DNA of 18,107 bases from positions 82,736-100,842 of the forward strand of contig DDPV01000049.1 of NCBI GenBank assembly GCA_002342365.1, read 5' to 3'. The DNA comes from Burkholderiales bacterium UBA2459 (GTDB lineage: Bacteria > Pseudomonadota > Gammaproteobacteria > Burkholderiales > Burkholderiaceae_E). Every line of letters starts with the position of its first letter. Position 1 is the stretch's first letter. The notes under the pieces are model-generated. The model made no database searches. It worked only from the letters and a program-made list of their open reading frames with translations, and was not told where the DNA came from. The translations under genes and the position numbers were made by a program. Below, in pieces: positions 1 to 8,676 of the stretch.

Positions 1-1964
1 ACCACGGTGATCTTCTCAGCTTCGGTCAGCGGAAACATATTGATGATCGGCCGACCCCGGGCATTGCGCGAACCCTGAGGAACCTCCCAAACTTTAAGCC
101 AGTAAACCCGGCCTCGGTTTGAAAAGCAAAGAATCATATCGTGGGTGTTTGCAATAAATAATTGATCGATCCAGTCGTCTTCCTTGGTGCCTGCCGCTTG
201 CTTGCCTCGGCCGCCGCGGCGTTGCGCCCGGTACTCTGACAACGGTTGACTCTTGATATAGCCGCTGTGTGAGAGCGTCACAACCATGTCCTGTGGCTGG
301 ATCAGGTCTTCAGTTTCCAGATCGATGGCATCGTGTTCGATGCTTGAGCGGCGCGGGTCTTTCTCCGGGGCGCTGAATGCCGCTGCCGCTTCGCGCATTT
401 CGCTTGCGATCAAGTCGGTAATGCGTTCACGCTTGGCAAGAATGTCGAGATAGTCAATGATCTCGTCGATCACCGCACGGTACTCATCAACGATTTTTTC
501 CTGTTCAAGACCTGTGAGGCGTTGCAAGCGCATTTGCAGAATTTCTTGCGCTTGAACCTCCGAGAGCTTGTACTGCGCAGGACCGGTATGGCCTTGCCCG
601 TCTGAGCCCTGGGCTGTGTTTTGTGCCTGCAGGCCGAGCTCCGCAGCCAGGCCCTCTGGCCGTACCGCCTCGCGCTGCCCGCCCGCCCGTTGCACCATCT
701 CAAGCGCAATCCCGGCATCCCAGCTACGTTCAAGCAACCTTTCCTTGGCGATCGGAGGCGTGGGTGAGGTCTTGATCGTTTCGATCATTTCGTCGACGTT
801 GGCCAGCGCAACCGCCAAGCCTTCAAGCACATGGCCGCGTTCTCGTGCCTTGCGCAACTCGTATACCGTGCGCCTTGTGATCACCTCGCGCCGATGGCTC
901 AAGAAAGCCTCGATCATTTGCTTGAGATTCAGCAACCTTGGCTGGCCGTCGACCAGCGCCACCATGTTGATGCCAAAGCTGTCTTGCAGCTGGGTGTTCT
1001 TGTAAAGATTGTTAAGAACGACTTCGGGATGTTCGTTGCGCTTGAGTTCGATCACCACCCGCATACCGGACTTGTCGGATTCGTCCCGTATATCGGAAAT
1101 ACCCTCAAGCCGTTTGTCATTCACCAGTTCGGCGATCTTCTCAAGCAGCACCCGCTTGTTGACCTGGTAAGGCAGCTCATCGACGATGATGGCCTGACGC
1201 TGGCCCTTGTCGATATCCTCAAAGTGGGTGCGTGCGCGCATGACAACCCGCCCGCGTCCTGTGCGGTAGCCTTCACGCACGCCTGATAGGCCGTAAATGA
1301 TGCCAGCCGTGGGAAAATCGGGTGCTGGAATAAACGCCATCAAGTCCTCGATGCTGGCATCGGGGTGTGCGAGCAAATGCAGGCAAGCAGCGGTCACTTC
1401 GGCAAGATTGTGCGGCGGGATATTGGTGGCCATCCCGACAGCGATGCCCGATGAGCCATTGATGAGCAGGTTGGGAATGCGGGCTGGAAGCACGCAAGGC
1501 TCTTGCTCCTTGCCGTCGTAGTTGGCCTGAAAATCGACGGTTTCCTTGTCGATGTCCTCGAGCAGCAAACTGGCGATACGGTCGAGGCGACACTCGGTGT
1601 AGCGCATCGCCGCAGCGTTGTCGCCGTCGATCGAACCGAAATTTCCCTGGCCGTCAATCAAGGTGTAGCGCAACGAGAAGTCTTGGGCCATCCGCACCAG
1701 CGTATCGTAAATGGCCGAGTCGCCGTGGGGATGGAATTTGCCCATGACCTCGCCAACAACTCTGGCACACTTCACATAGGGGCGGTTCCAGACGTTGTTG
1801 GCCTCATGCATGGCATACAACACCCGCCGATGAACCGGCTTGAGTCCGTCTCGTACGTCAGGCAGCGCCCTGCCAACGATCACACTCATGGCGTAGTCGA
1901 GGTAGGAGCGACGCATCTCCTCTTCAAGGCTAATGGGAAGGGTTTCTTTGGCGAATAGTTCCAT
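1..1964 (-). CDS. gyrA: DNA gyrase subunit A (3' end outside the window)
   Basis: Breakage-reunion subunit of DNA gyrase, which introduces negative supercoils with GyrB in the cytoplasm. About 654 residues are visible, starting MELFAKETLPISLEEEMRRS. Position by position it matches the E. coli numbering: the quinolone-resistance region HPHGDSAIYD has Ser83 and Asp87 (the wild-type, susceptible pattern), and the catalytic tyrosine is Tyr122 in AAMRYTE. The GyrA box QRRGGRG is at residues 581-587 (bases 204-224), which separates it from ParC of topoisomerase IV. The rest of the C-terminal DNA-wrapping domain, roughly 200 residues, lies beyond base 1. Residues about 448-463 form a Gly/Gln-rich insert that I do not expect in E. 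coli GyrA. The ATG at 1964-1962 has no strong Shine-Dalgarno in front. The gene is divergent from mtaD. The identity is certain. Confidence 0.98.
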   Translation of the reverse strand, partial: MELFAKETLPISLEEEMRRSYLDYAMSVIVGRALPDVRDGLKPVHRRVLYAMHEANNVWNRPYVKCARVVGEVMGKFHPHGDSAIYDTLVRMAQDFSLRYTLIDGQGNFGSIDGDNAAAMRYTECRLDRIASLLLEDIDKETVDFQANYDGKEQEPCVLPARIPNLLINGSSGIAVGMATNIPPHNLAEVTAACLHLLAHPDASIEDLMAFIPAPDFPTAGIIYGLSGVREGYRTGRGRVVMRARTHFEDIDKGQRQAIIVDELPYQVNKRVLLEKIAELVNDKRLEGISDIRDESDKSGMRVVIELKRNEHPEVVLNNLYKNTQLQDSFGINMVALVDGQPRLLNLKQMIEAFLSHRREVITRRTVYELRKARERGHVLEGLAVALANVDEMIETIKTSPTPPIAKERLLERSWDAGIALEMVQRAGGQREAVRPEGLAAELGLQAQNTAQGSDGQGHTGPAQYKLSEVQAQEILQMRLQRLTGLEQEKIVDEYRAVIDEIIDYLDILAKRERITDLIASEMREAAAAFSAPEKDPRRSSIEHDAIDLETEDLIQPQDMVVTLSHSGYIKSQPLSEYRAQRRGGRGKQAAGTKEDDWIDQLFIANTHDMILCFSNRGRVYWLKVWEVPQGSRNARGRPIINMFPLTEAEKITV

Positions 1965-2051
1965 GGAGCTGCCGCAAGACGCTGGCCGGAATCGGCTAAA
2001 GCTAACCCTAGAGTTTACCAGTTAGGCTCTGGGCTATTGAAGGGGACCCGC
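1965..2051. promoter_or_regulatory. Divergent gyrA/mtaD intergenic region
   Basis: This 87-nt gap separates two divergent genes and must hold or overlap both promoters. I see only weak hexamers. On the minus strand TTCAAT and TAAACT are 18 nt apart and could serve gyrA. Bases 2011-2029 form an imperfect 19-bp dyad (GAG..TA.C.G.TA..CTC) that could be an operator or chance. The AAGGGG at 2040-2045 lies 6 nt before the TTG at 2052 and supports that start for mtaD. Confidence 0.35.
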
Positions 2052-3461
2052 TTGGATATCGAAACCGCGAACGCTTTGCCCTCGGATAGCGCCCACAGGG
2101 CTGCATCCGAGCAGGCAACGCTCCTGCTGCCGCGCTGGATCGCCACGGCCGTGCCCGGGCAGCCTTTGCTCAGCGATCATGGCCTCTTGATGCAAGGCGG
2201 GCTGATTCGTGAGCTTGCACCGCAAAAGCGTCTACGGGCAGCTCATCCAGAGGCTCTCATCGTTGAGCTTGCCGATCATTTGTTGATTCCTGGTCTGATC
2301 AATTTGCACTGCCACGCGGCGATGGCATTGTTCAGGGGCGTTGGCGATGAGCTCCCACTGAAGGCCTGGCTCGAATCAAGGATCTGGCCACTTGAGCGCG
2401 CTCTGGTCTCAGAGGCCTTCGTCTACGATGGAAGCCTTCTGGCTGCCATCGAAATGCTGCAAGCCGGGATTACCACCGTGAACGATATGTATTTTTTCCC
2501 GGAGCAGGGGATTGAAGCCATGCGTGATGCAGGTATGCGGGTGAGCGCCGGCTTGGTCGTGATCGATTTTCCGTCCGCTTATGCAGCCGATGCTGAGGAC
2601 TATCTCCGTAAAGGCCTTGCGATTCGCGACCGATGGCGTGAAGACCCGGCGGTGAGCTTTTGTCTTGCACCGCACGCACCTTACACGGTGTCGGATGCTG
2701 CTCTTGAGCAGTTGGCGATGTTATCGGCCGAGCTCGGACTTCCTGTTCACATGCATGTGCATGAGACAGCCCTTGAAATCGAGGAGTCTGTGCAAAGGTA
2801 TCAGCTCAGGCCGCTGCAGCGGATTGCCAGGCTTGGTTTGCTTGGTCCGGATTTGATTGCGGTTCACGCGGTTCATTTGATCGCCGCTGAGATCGAGATG
2901 TTGGCGGCTTCCGGTGCAAACATTGCCCACTGTCCGCACTCGAATCTGAAGCTTGCAAGCGGTTTTGCACCCATTGCAGCGTTGCTGCGCTCCGGAGTGA
3001 ATGTTGGGCTTGGTACCGACGGCGCAGCGAGCAACAATCGACTCGATTTGCTTGCCGAGGCGGCCACAGCGGCGCGGCTTGCAAAGGCTGTGTCGGGCGA
3101 CGCCAGTGCCTTTAGCGCATCGCAGGTGCTGCACGCTTTGACATTGGGCGCAGCCACTGCGCTGGGCTTGCAAGATCGTATCGGTTCGATTGAGCCTGGT
3201 AAAGAAGCCGATCTGATTGCGGTAGACCTTCTGGAGGCGCGCTCTTTGCCTTGTTTCGACCCCCTATCGCATTTGATTTACGTCAGCGGTCGCGATCAGG
3301 TCAGCGACGTCTGGGTCGCTGCACAGCCTGTTGTCAGAATGAGACAACCGGTTTCGCAAGCGTTTCTCGCGCATGCGGAGCGCCTCCGAGGGCGCTTGCC
3401 ACTGTGGCAAAATCGGGTGAACGAGACCTTAAGTCAGCTAAGCAGTGAATCCCTTGTGTAA
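2052..3461 (+). CDS. mtaD: MTA/SAH deaminase family amidohydrolase (TRZ/ATZ type)
   Basis: Metal-dependent amidohydrolase that deaminates 5'-methylthioadenosine and S-adenosylhomocysteine (SAH) in the cytoplasm. Numbering from the TTG at 2052 (469 aa), the metal motif is HCH at 86-88. HMHVHE at about 233-238 supplies the next His and Glu, VHAVH at about 272 a His, and GLGTDGAASNN contains the metal Asp at about 323. SNLKLASG at about 297-304 is typical of the MTA/SAH deaminase and TRZ/ATZ group. There is no early in-frame ATG. The TTG at 2052 is preceded at 6 nt by AAGGGG, so I prefer it to the TTG at 2037, which has no ribosome site and would add 5 residues. UbiG, encoded nearby, produces SAH, so the enzyme may recycle that product (inference). 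Other deaminases such as guanine deaminase or chlorohydrolases are less likely, but substrate cannot be fixed from sequence. Confidence 0.88.
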   Translation: MDIETANALPSDSAHRAASEQATLLLPRWIATAVPGQPLLSDHGLLMQGGLIRELAPQKRLRAAHPEALIVELADHLLIPGLINLHCHAAMALFRGVGDELPLKAWLESRIWPLERALVSEAFVYDGSLLAAIEMLQAGITTVNDMYFFPEQGIEAMRDAGMRVSAGLVVIDFPSAYAADAEDYLRKGLAIRDRWREDPAVSFCLAPHAPYTVSDAALEQLAMLSAELGLPVHMHVHETALEIEESVQRYQLRPLQRIARLGLLGPDLIAVHAVHLIAAEIEMLAASGANIAHCPHSNLKLASGFAPIAALLRSGVNVGLGTDGAASNNRLDLLAEAATAARLAKAVSGDASAFSASQVLHALTLGAATALGLQDRIGSIEPGKEADLIAVDLLEARSLPCFDPLSHLIYVSGRDQVSDVWVAAQPVVRMRQPVSQAFLAHAERLRGRLPLWQNRVNETLSQLSSESLV

Positions 3462-3462
3462 A

Positions 3463-3496
3463 GTAAGGGTGGGACAGTGGTAAGGGCAGGACAGTG
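3463..3496. repeat. Tandem 17-bp direct repeat, two copies
   Basis: Copy 1 (3463-3479) reads GTAAGGGTGGGACAGTG and copy 2 (3480-3496) GTAAGGGCAGGACAGTG. They abut directly and differ at two adjacent bases. The repeat starts 2 nt after the mtaD stop and ends about 80 nt before the ompA start, just upstream of a possible -10 element (TGTAAT, 3530-3535). It could be a protein-binding tandem site or a recent small duplication; no function can be assigned. Confidence 0.7.
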
Positions 3497-3574
3497 CCGA
3501 AGAAGCATCAGGCTTCATGCGGCGATTGATGTAATCTGTGCGCTCAGGCGCTCGGTTCAAAAAGAGAGGAACCC

Positions 3575-4279
<705 letters not shown>

Positions 4280-4297
4280 GCCGCTTGTTTGACCCTG

Positions 4298-4333
4298 CAT
4301 CCGCTTTCTGGACAATAAGCCAGAAAGCGGATG
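4298..4333. repeat. Perfect 14-bp inverted repeat after ompA
   Basis: CATCCGCTTTCTGG (4298-4311) is exactly complementary to CCAGAAAGCGGATG (4320-4333), with an 8-nt loop. It lies 18 nt after the ompA stop and 15 nt before the intrinsic terminator, and has no U-tract of its own. It may protect the 3' end of ompA mRNA or act as a second termination element. Confidence 0.85.
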
Positions 4334-4348
4334 TCCGCCGGTCGTTGA

Positions 4349-4377
4349 AGGCCCCGCTTTAGGCGGGGCTTTTTCTT
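4349..4377 (+). terminator. Intrinsic terminator of ompA
   Basis: GCCCCGC (4351-4357) pairs with GCGGGGC (4363-4369) across a 5-nt loop, followed directly by TTTTTCTTT. The GC-rich stem and U-run are a textbook factor-independent terminator. It isolates ompA from ubiG, so ubiG should have its own promoter between here and 4474. Confidence 0.9.
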
Positions 4378-4422
4378 TCGGTCTGCATCCGAACTCGATA
4401 CCCTTTGCCCCTGAGATGTGCA

Positions 4423-4450
4423 TTGAACCCTGCAATCTGAACCCTGTAAC
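4423..4450 (+). promoter_or_regulatory. Candidate sigma-70 promoter for ubiG-gph-MFS
   Basis: TTGAAC (4423-4428) and TGTAAC (4445-4450) are separated by 16 nt and each matches 4 of 6 consensus bases. A start about 7 nt after the -10 would fall at 4457, the A of an ATG. The terminator upstream makes a promoter in this 94-nt stretch necessary, but this exact site is a guess. Confidence 0.3.
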
Positions 4451-4456
4451 CACCCG

Positions 4457-4492
4457 ATGAAAGCGCCGCTGTCTTGGCAAATCCCCCGTTGA
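4457..4492 (+). CDS. Possible 11-codon upstream ORF overlapping the ubiG start
   Basis: ATG at 4457 opens the peptide MKAPLSWQIPR and stops at TGA 4490-4492. It is in a different frame from ubiG. It spans the TTG start at 4474, and its stop overlaps a second in-frame TTG (4489-4491) as TTGA. No Shine-Dalgarno precedes it; if the candidate promoter is right the transcript would begin at or near the ATG. It may be a leader that couples translation to ubiG, or chance. Confidence 0.2.
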   Translation: MKAPLSWQIPR

Positions 4493-5202
4493 ATTCGAAT
4501 CCGCCCAACGTCGACCCTGTCGAACTTGCAAAGTTTCAACATCTTGCCGGTCAGTGGTGGGATCAAGGTGGTAAGTTCAAACCGCTTCACGACATCAACC
4601 CCTTGCGCCGAGATTGGATCCACGCGATGGTTGGCCTCAGGGGACGACGCGTGCTTGACGTGGGTTGTGGCGGCGGGATTTTGTCGGAGTCGATGGCAGC
4701 GCTCGGCGCAGAGGTTACGGGTATTGATCTGGCGGGGAAGCCGCTTCAGGTAGCCCGCCTGCACGCGCTCGAAACTGGGGTTAGCCTTCGATACCTTGAA
4801 GCCTCTGCCGAGTCTCTGGCGCAAACCGAGCCTGCAAGCTTTGATGTGGTGACCTGTCTTGAAATGCTCGAGCACGTGCCAGCGCCTGAAGTTACGGTTG
4901 CTGCATGTGCTGCTTTGGTCAAGCCAGGCGGTTGGGTTTTCTTTTCGACGATCAACCGAAATGCGAAGGCCTTTTTGTTTGCCATCGTGGGTGCTGAGTA
5001 TGTGCTGAACCTGCTGCCGCGTGGCACACACGATTATGAAAAATTGATCAAACCTTCGGAATTGCAAAGGGCTGCGCGAGACGCTGGCCTGCAGTGGGTC
5101 CAGAGCAAGGGCATGCTCTACAACCCCTTGTTCAAGACCTATAAGTTGGTTGATAACGACCTCAGTGTGAACTACCTCATGGCGTTTCAGCGTCCCAGCT
5201 AA
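4474..5202 (+). CDS. ubiG: Ubiquinone biosynthesis O-methyltransferase UbiG
   Basis: SAM-dependent methyltransferase for both O-methylation steps of ubiquinone synthesis. At 242 aa it is close to the E. coli protein (240). DPVELAKFQHLAGQWWD opens the conserved N-terminal region. SAM motif I is VLDVGCGGGILSE (about 60-72), with the acidic GIDLAGKP after it. LEMLEHVP and STINRNAKAF are typical of UbiG, as is the later LPRGTHDYEKLIKPSEL. No ATG is available near the conserved N-terminus, so the start is TTG at 4474 or TTG at 4489 (5 residues shorter); neither has a good ribosome site. The stop is 6 nt before gph, so they form an operon. The reaction releases SAH, a likely substrate of the MtaD encoded upstream. 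Confidence 0.95.
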   Translation: MANPPLNSNPPNVDPVELAKFQHLAGQWWDQGGKFKPLHDINPLRRDWIHAMVGLRGRRVLDVGCGGGILSESMAALGAEVTGIDLAGKPLQVARLHALETGVSLRYLEASAESLAQTEPASFDVVTCLEMLEHVPAPEVTVAACAALVKPGGWVFFSTINRNAKAFLFAIVGAEYVLNLLPRGTHDYEKLIKPSELQRAARDAGLQWVQSKGMLYNPLFKTYKLVDNDLSVNYLMAFQRPS

Positions 5203-5208
5203 CCTGCG

Positions 5209-5880
5209 ATGGGTGTAAAACTGCGCGCGGTGTGGTTTGACCTGGACGGTACTTTGGTCGATAGCGCTGTCGATTTGGCAGCTCCGATTCACGCCATGCG
5301 CATGGAACGCGGTCTTGCGCCGATTGACGCTGAGCTTTTGCGCCCCTACACATCGATGGGTGCCCGAGGGCTTTTGATGCGCGGTTTGGATGTACAAAAG
5401 GGCGATCAGGATTTTGAGGCCTTGCGCGATGAATTCCTTGCGCGCTATGAAAAAGCCATGGTGGTTCACACCGGCCTTTTTCCAGGTATGGCGCAGGTGC
5501 TCGAGCATCTCGATGCGCAAGGCCTGATATGGGGTGTGGTGAGCAATAAATTTGAACGTTATGTCAGGCATATCCTCGATGCTTTGCAATTGACTGCGCG
5601 TTGCGCTGCGGTGGTTGGTGGCGATACAACCCCTTTCCCCAAGCCAAATCCGGCCAACCTTTTTTATGCCTGTGGTGCCGCCGCTGTTGACCCGCGCCAA
5701 TGCGTTTATGTCGGTGACGATAGGCGAGATATTGAAGCCGGGCAGGCCGCAGGCATGAGGACCCTGGCGGCGGCCTATGGGTATTGCGGCGACACGCTTG
5801 ACCCATCGCTTTGGGGTGCCGATGGCTTGATTGAAACGCCATTACAACTTTGTACTTGGCTGGAGCAGCAAATTATCTGA
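5209..5880 (+). CDS. gph: Phosphoglycolate phosphatase (HAD superfamily)
   Basis: HAD hydrolase expected to dephosphorylate 2-phosphoglycolate, a by-product of DNA repair and oxidative chemistry. At 223 aa it has the four HAD motifs: FDLDGTLVDS with nucleophile Asp11 and Asp13, VVSNK (motif II Ser), the motif III Lys in PFPKPNP, and YVGDDRRDIEAG (motif IV Asp pair). The helical cap lies between motifs I and II. The ATG is 6 nt after the ubiG stop with no clear Shine-Dalgarno, suggesting coupling. The ubiG-gph pair is common in proteobacteria, which supports Gph over other HAD phosphatases. The final TGA overlaps the ATG of the MFS gene. Confidence 0.9.
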   Translation: MGVKLRAVWFDLDGTLVDSAVDLAAPIHAMRMERGLAPIDAELLRPYTSMGARGLLMRGLDVQKGDQDFEALRDEFLARYEKAMVVHTGLFPGMAQVLEHLDAQGLIWGVVSNKFERYVRHILDALQLTARCAAVVGGDTTPFPKPNPANLFYACGAAAVDPRQCVYVGDDRRDIEAGQAAGMRTLAAAYGYCGDTLDPSLWGADGLIETPLQLCTWLEQQII

Positions 5881-7103
5881 TGATCCGAAAAAGCGCCCCG
5901 CGCTTTATTTGGAGAAGCCAGGTGCCGCGTATCCCGTCTTTGTTATTGAATCTGGGCCATGCACTGGATCATTTGTTCTTGCTGATTTTCGCGACTGCGG
6001 TAAGCGCGATTGCGATCGATTTCGGCGTTGAGCGATGGGAAGACCTGATGCCCTACACCGTTGGCGCCTTTTTCATGTTTGGCGTGGGCTCGGTCCCTGC
6101 CGGTCGTCTTGGCGATTTGTGGGGTCGCCGGAAAATGATGCTGATCTTCTTCTTCGGAATTGGGCTTGCGTCAATCCTTGTGGCCTTCACGCAATCGCCC
6201 TTGCAAATCGCTGCAGCCTTGACCGTTCTGGGTCTGTTTTCAGCGATTTACCATCCTGTTGGGATTCCGATGCTGGTGCAACAGTCCGAGCGGCCGGGGG
6301 TGACGATCGGTATCAACGGCCTGGCAGGCAACCTTGGCATTGCCCTTGCTGCTTTATCGACTGGGCTGCTTGTGAAGTATTTTGGCTGGCGGATGGCCTT
6401 CATCGTGCCCGGACTGCTATCGATCGCTGCCGGTTGTCTTTTTGCGTGGACTGCGCCCCGTGAAGCTGCAGCGCCAGCAAACAAAAAACTCACGCAGCTT
6501 CAACTGCCTAAGCATTTGGCGGTGCGCACCTTCGTCGTGATGGTCGCAAGTGGTACCACCGGAAGTCTGTTATTCAATTTCACCACCAATGGCAACACGC
6601 AAATGCTCACCGAGCGGCTTGATGGGATCGTGAGTGACCCGGCAAGCATTGGACTTTTGATGGCCTTGATTTATGCGATCGCCTCGGTGGCTCAGGTGGT
6701 CGTCGGGCGGATGATTGACCGCTTCCCGGTCAAACCGCTCTTTTTTGGGATTGTCGCTTCGCAAATTGTGCTGTTTGCGCTGGCAGCGCAAAGCAGTGGC
6801 TGGGCCTGGTACCTGCTCGCTATTGCCTACATGGTCAGCGTGTTTGGAGCGATTCCCTTCAGCGATGCAATGGTCGTCCGATACATCGATGATTCGATGC
6901 GCTCCAGGGTAAGTGGAATAAGGATTGCGATCTCCTTCGGAATCAGTTCGCTTGCGGTGTACATGCTTGGTCCCTTTGTCAAGGCTTCGGGATTCACGCA
7001 ATTGCTGTTGGTGATGGCCTGCATCGCCGCAGTCAGCGCCATGATTGTGCTGTGGCTTCCGGGCGAATCGCAGATGCGGTCCGCGCGACAAGCCTTGAGC
7101 TGA
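5880..7103 (+). CDS. Major facilitator superfamily transporter
   Basis: Inner-membrane secondary transporter of 407 aa with about 12 hydrophobic segments. The MFS motif A-like loop GRLGDLWGRRKMM follows the second transmembrane segment. A hydrophilic stretch (PREAAAPANKK) marks the central loop between the two halves, and a second-half loop GRMIDRFPVK echoes motif A. The YHPVG segment and GINGLAGNLGIA recall fosmidomycin-resistance-like members, but substrate cannot be predicted. I chose ATG 5880, which overlaps the gph stop as TGATG, over the TTG at 5850, which would only add ten residues inside gph. It ends the ubiG-gph operon. A transporter tightly coupled to gph could export or import a related metabolite, which is speculation. 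Confidence 0.85.
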   Translation: MIRKSAPRFIWRSQVPRIPSLLLNLGHALDHLFLLIFATAVSAIAIDFGVERWEDLMPYTVGAFFMFGVGSVPAGRLGDLWGRRKMMLIFFFGIGLASILVAFTQSPLQIAAALTVLGLFSAIYHPVGIPMLVQQSERPGVTIGINGLAGNLGIALAALSTGLLVKYFGWRMAFIVPGLLSIAAGCLFAWTAPREAAAPANKKLTQLQLPKHLAVRTFVVMVASGTTGSLLFNFTTNGNTQMLTERLDGIVSDPASIGLLMALIYAIASVAQVVVGRMIDRFPVKPLFFGIVASQIVLFALAAQSSGWAWYLLAIAYMVSVFGAIPFSDAMVVRYIDDSMRSRVSGIRIAISFGISSLAVYMLGPFVKASGFTQLLLVMACIAAVSAMIVLWLPGESQMRSARQALS

Positions 7104-7346
7104 GGAAGAGCCGGCATTGCGCTGCGGCCTCGGCAGCGGTTTAGTCGAGGGTCGGGCAACACGCGGTTGCGCAAGCCCAGCGGAAATCGGGTGCTAGCTT
7201 AGAATCGAGCGCCTGACGCCGATGCGCGGCGAAACCTTGCCCTGGCCTTGGAGCTACTCGGAATTGTCAGGGCTGGCATCGCTTGCGAAAGAAAGCGGGT
7301 GGTTGCACAGTCTGAGCCGCACCACCACCCGAACCTGCCTGCGCGC
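7104..7346. other. Intergenic region between convergent genes
   Basis: These 243 nt separate the MFS stop from the stop of the minus-strand flavin monooxygenase. A short hairpin (CGCTGC 7120-7125 with GCAGCG 7133-7138) precedes only a few T residues and could be a weak terminator. GCGCG/CGCGC flanks the monooxygenase stop at 7341-7355. No convincing gene, RNA or repeat was seen. Confidence 0.5.
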
Positions 7347-8513
7347 TTAACGCGCTGCGACTTCGGCCTGAAAGCGCTGCGTTGCCGCTTCAACCGCTTT
7401 GCTGTGGACCTCTGCAAGCGCAGGTCGGCTTGCTCTTGCGCGTTGCGCCGCGGCCATGGTGGCGAGTTGTCCCTGCCATGCCGGGAAGACATGTCTTGCG
7501 ATCAGGTCATAACTCTTGCGGGTTGCGTCGAAATTGGCCCAGTTATGTGCCAACAAGAGGTAAGCGCCAAAGCCGCCCTGGCTTTGCTTCCAGAGGCGAT
7601 CGATTTGCGCATTCACCATGTCCGGAGTCCCGATTGCGCCAAAGCCTGAGTCATTGACAAAGGAAATCATTTCTTTCACGTTATTGCCGGGCACTGCCAT
7701 CTGTGGAAACGCGGCGACCGCTTGAAAGTAATCGAACCATTGCTCAATGCCGTATTCGACGTCGCGATAGGCTTGATCCATGGTCTCTGCGCAGTGGACC
7801 AGTCCGACAAGTCGCCACTTGCTGCGGTCCACGCTTGTCTTGTAGTGAGCTGCTTGTTGCTCCATCACATCCCAGTGCAGAGCGAGCGCATCAAAGCCAG
7901 CCGCTGTTGTGGCCCCGATCGATAAAAGTCCGACACCGTGCATACCCGCAAGTTTCGGACCCGTCGGCGAAGCCACTGCAGGTACAGCGATGTCGAAAAG
8001 GGGTTGGCTGTAGGGGCGTAAATGCAAGCGGGCCTCTTGCAGCAGCCATCGATCGTTCTTGAAATTGACAGGTTCTTCACCGCGCAAGAGCTGCATCACC
8101 ACCGCCATGCCTTCCTCAAGCAAGCGCCTTGTGTCGGTTTGGGAAACACCGATCATGATTCCGTCGCTCGGCAAGGAACCCGGCCCCATGCCGAGCATGA
8201 CCCGGCCGCGGGTGAGATGATCAAGTTGCACAATGCGCTCGGCGACCCATAATGGATTGTGATAACTCATGCTCACCACACCGGTGCCAAGCTTGATGTG
8301 GCGGGTGCGTTGTGAGGCGACTGCAATCAACAACTCCGGGCAGGCGGAAATTTCGCTCCCTGCTGAATGGTGTTCGCCGCACCAGGCTTCATCGTACCCA
8401 CAGCGATCGAGCCACTGTATCAATTCAAGATCCTGCTCCAGTGCAAGCGTCGGGTTGATCCCGGGCTTGTGAAACGGCGCAAGAAAAATACCGAAACGCA
8501 TTCGATGGTTCAT
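7347..8513 (-). CDS. Flavin-dependent luciferase-like monooxygenase, limonene 1,2-monooxygenase type
   Basis: Bacterial luciferase-like (LLM) oxidoreductase of 388 aa, a TIM barrel using reduced flavin and oxygen. MRFGIFLAPFHKPG near the start, DEAWCGEHHS (about 41-50), ACPELLIAVASQRT, KLGTGVVSMSYHNPL and LDHLTRGRVMLGMGPGSLPSD give a pattern close to limonene 1,2-monooxygenase (LimB) of Rhodococcus and to alkanal monooxygenase relatives. The true substrate may be another hydrophobic compound. Start ATG 8513 has a good ribosome site (GGGAGG) 5-6 nt upstream. The partner flavin reductase is not in the window. It is divergent from a cyclic-nucleotide-binding-domain gene that might sense or regulate, but no evidence ties them beyond position. 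Confidence 0.87.
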   Translation of the reverse strand: MNHRMRFGIFLAPFHKPGINPTLALEQDLELIQWLDRCGYDEAWCGEHHSAGSEISACPELLIAVASQRTRHIKLGTGVVSMSYHNPLWVAERIVQLDHLTRGRVMLGMGPGSLPSDGIMIGVSQTDTRRLLEEGMAVVMQLLRGEEPVNFKNDRWLLQEARLHLRPYSQPLFDIAVPAVASPTGPKLAGMHGVGLLSIGATTAAGFDALALHWDVMEQQAAHYKTSVDRSKWRLVGLVHCAETMDQAYRDVEYGIEQWFDYFQAVAAFPQMAVPGNNVKEMISFVNDSGFGAIGTPDMVNAQIDRLWKQSQGGFGAYLLLAHNWANFDATRKSYDLIARHVFPAWQGQLATMAAAQRARASRPALAEVHSKAVEAATQRFQAEVAAR

Positions 8514-8602
8514 ATCATCCTCCCTTGGGTTATTGAATGCGGGACCGTCTTAGCCATCCTCGCAACTCCGATGCTAGTGGCTGCATGCGTAGATGTCGAG
8601 CA

Positions 8603-8676
8603 GGATCTGGATGCGGATGCGCCGGGCGCGTCAAACCGGATCGATCTGGCCTGGAAAAGCTTTTGGCATCAGATCC
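8603..8676. repeat. Imperfect inverted repeat in the divergent intergenic region
   Basis: GGATCTGGATGC (8603-8614) pairs with GCATCAGATCC (8666-8676) with a single bulged G, 51 nt apart. It lies in the 259-nt gap (8514-8772) between the flavin monooxygenase and the cyclic-nucleotide-binding-domain gene. The rest of that gap shows no clear promoter or CRP box. It may be a hairpin or looping operator site. Confidence 0.55.

Noticed and set aside
470..1958. Several plus-strand ORFs inside the gyrA region
   Set aside because: The minus-strand GyrA frame is continuous with all active-site motifs; the plus frames carry no recognisable protein.
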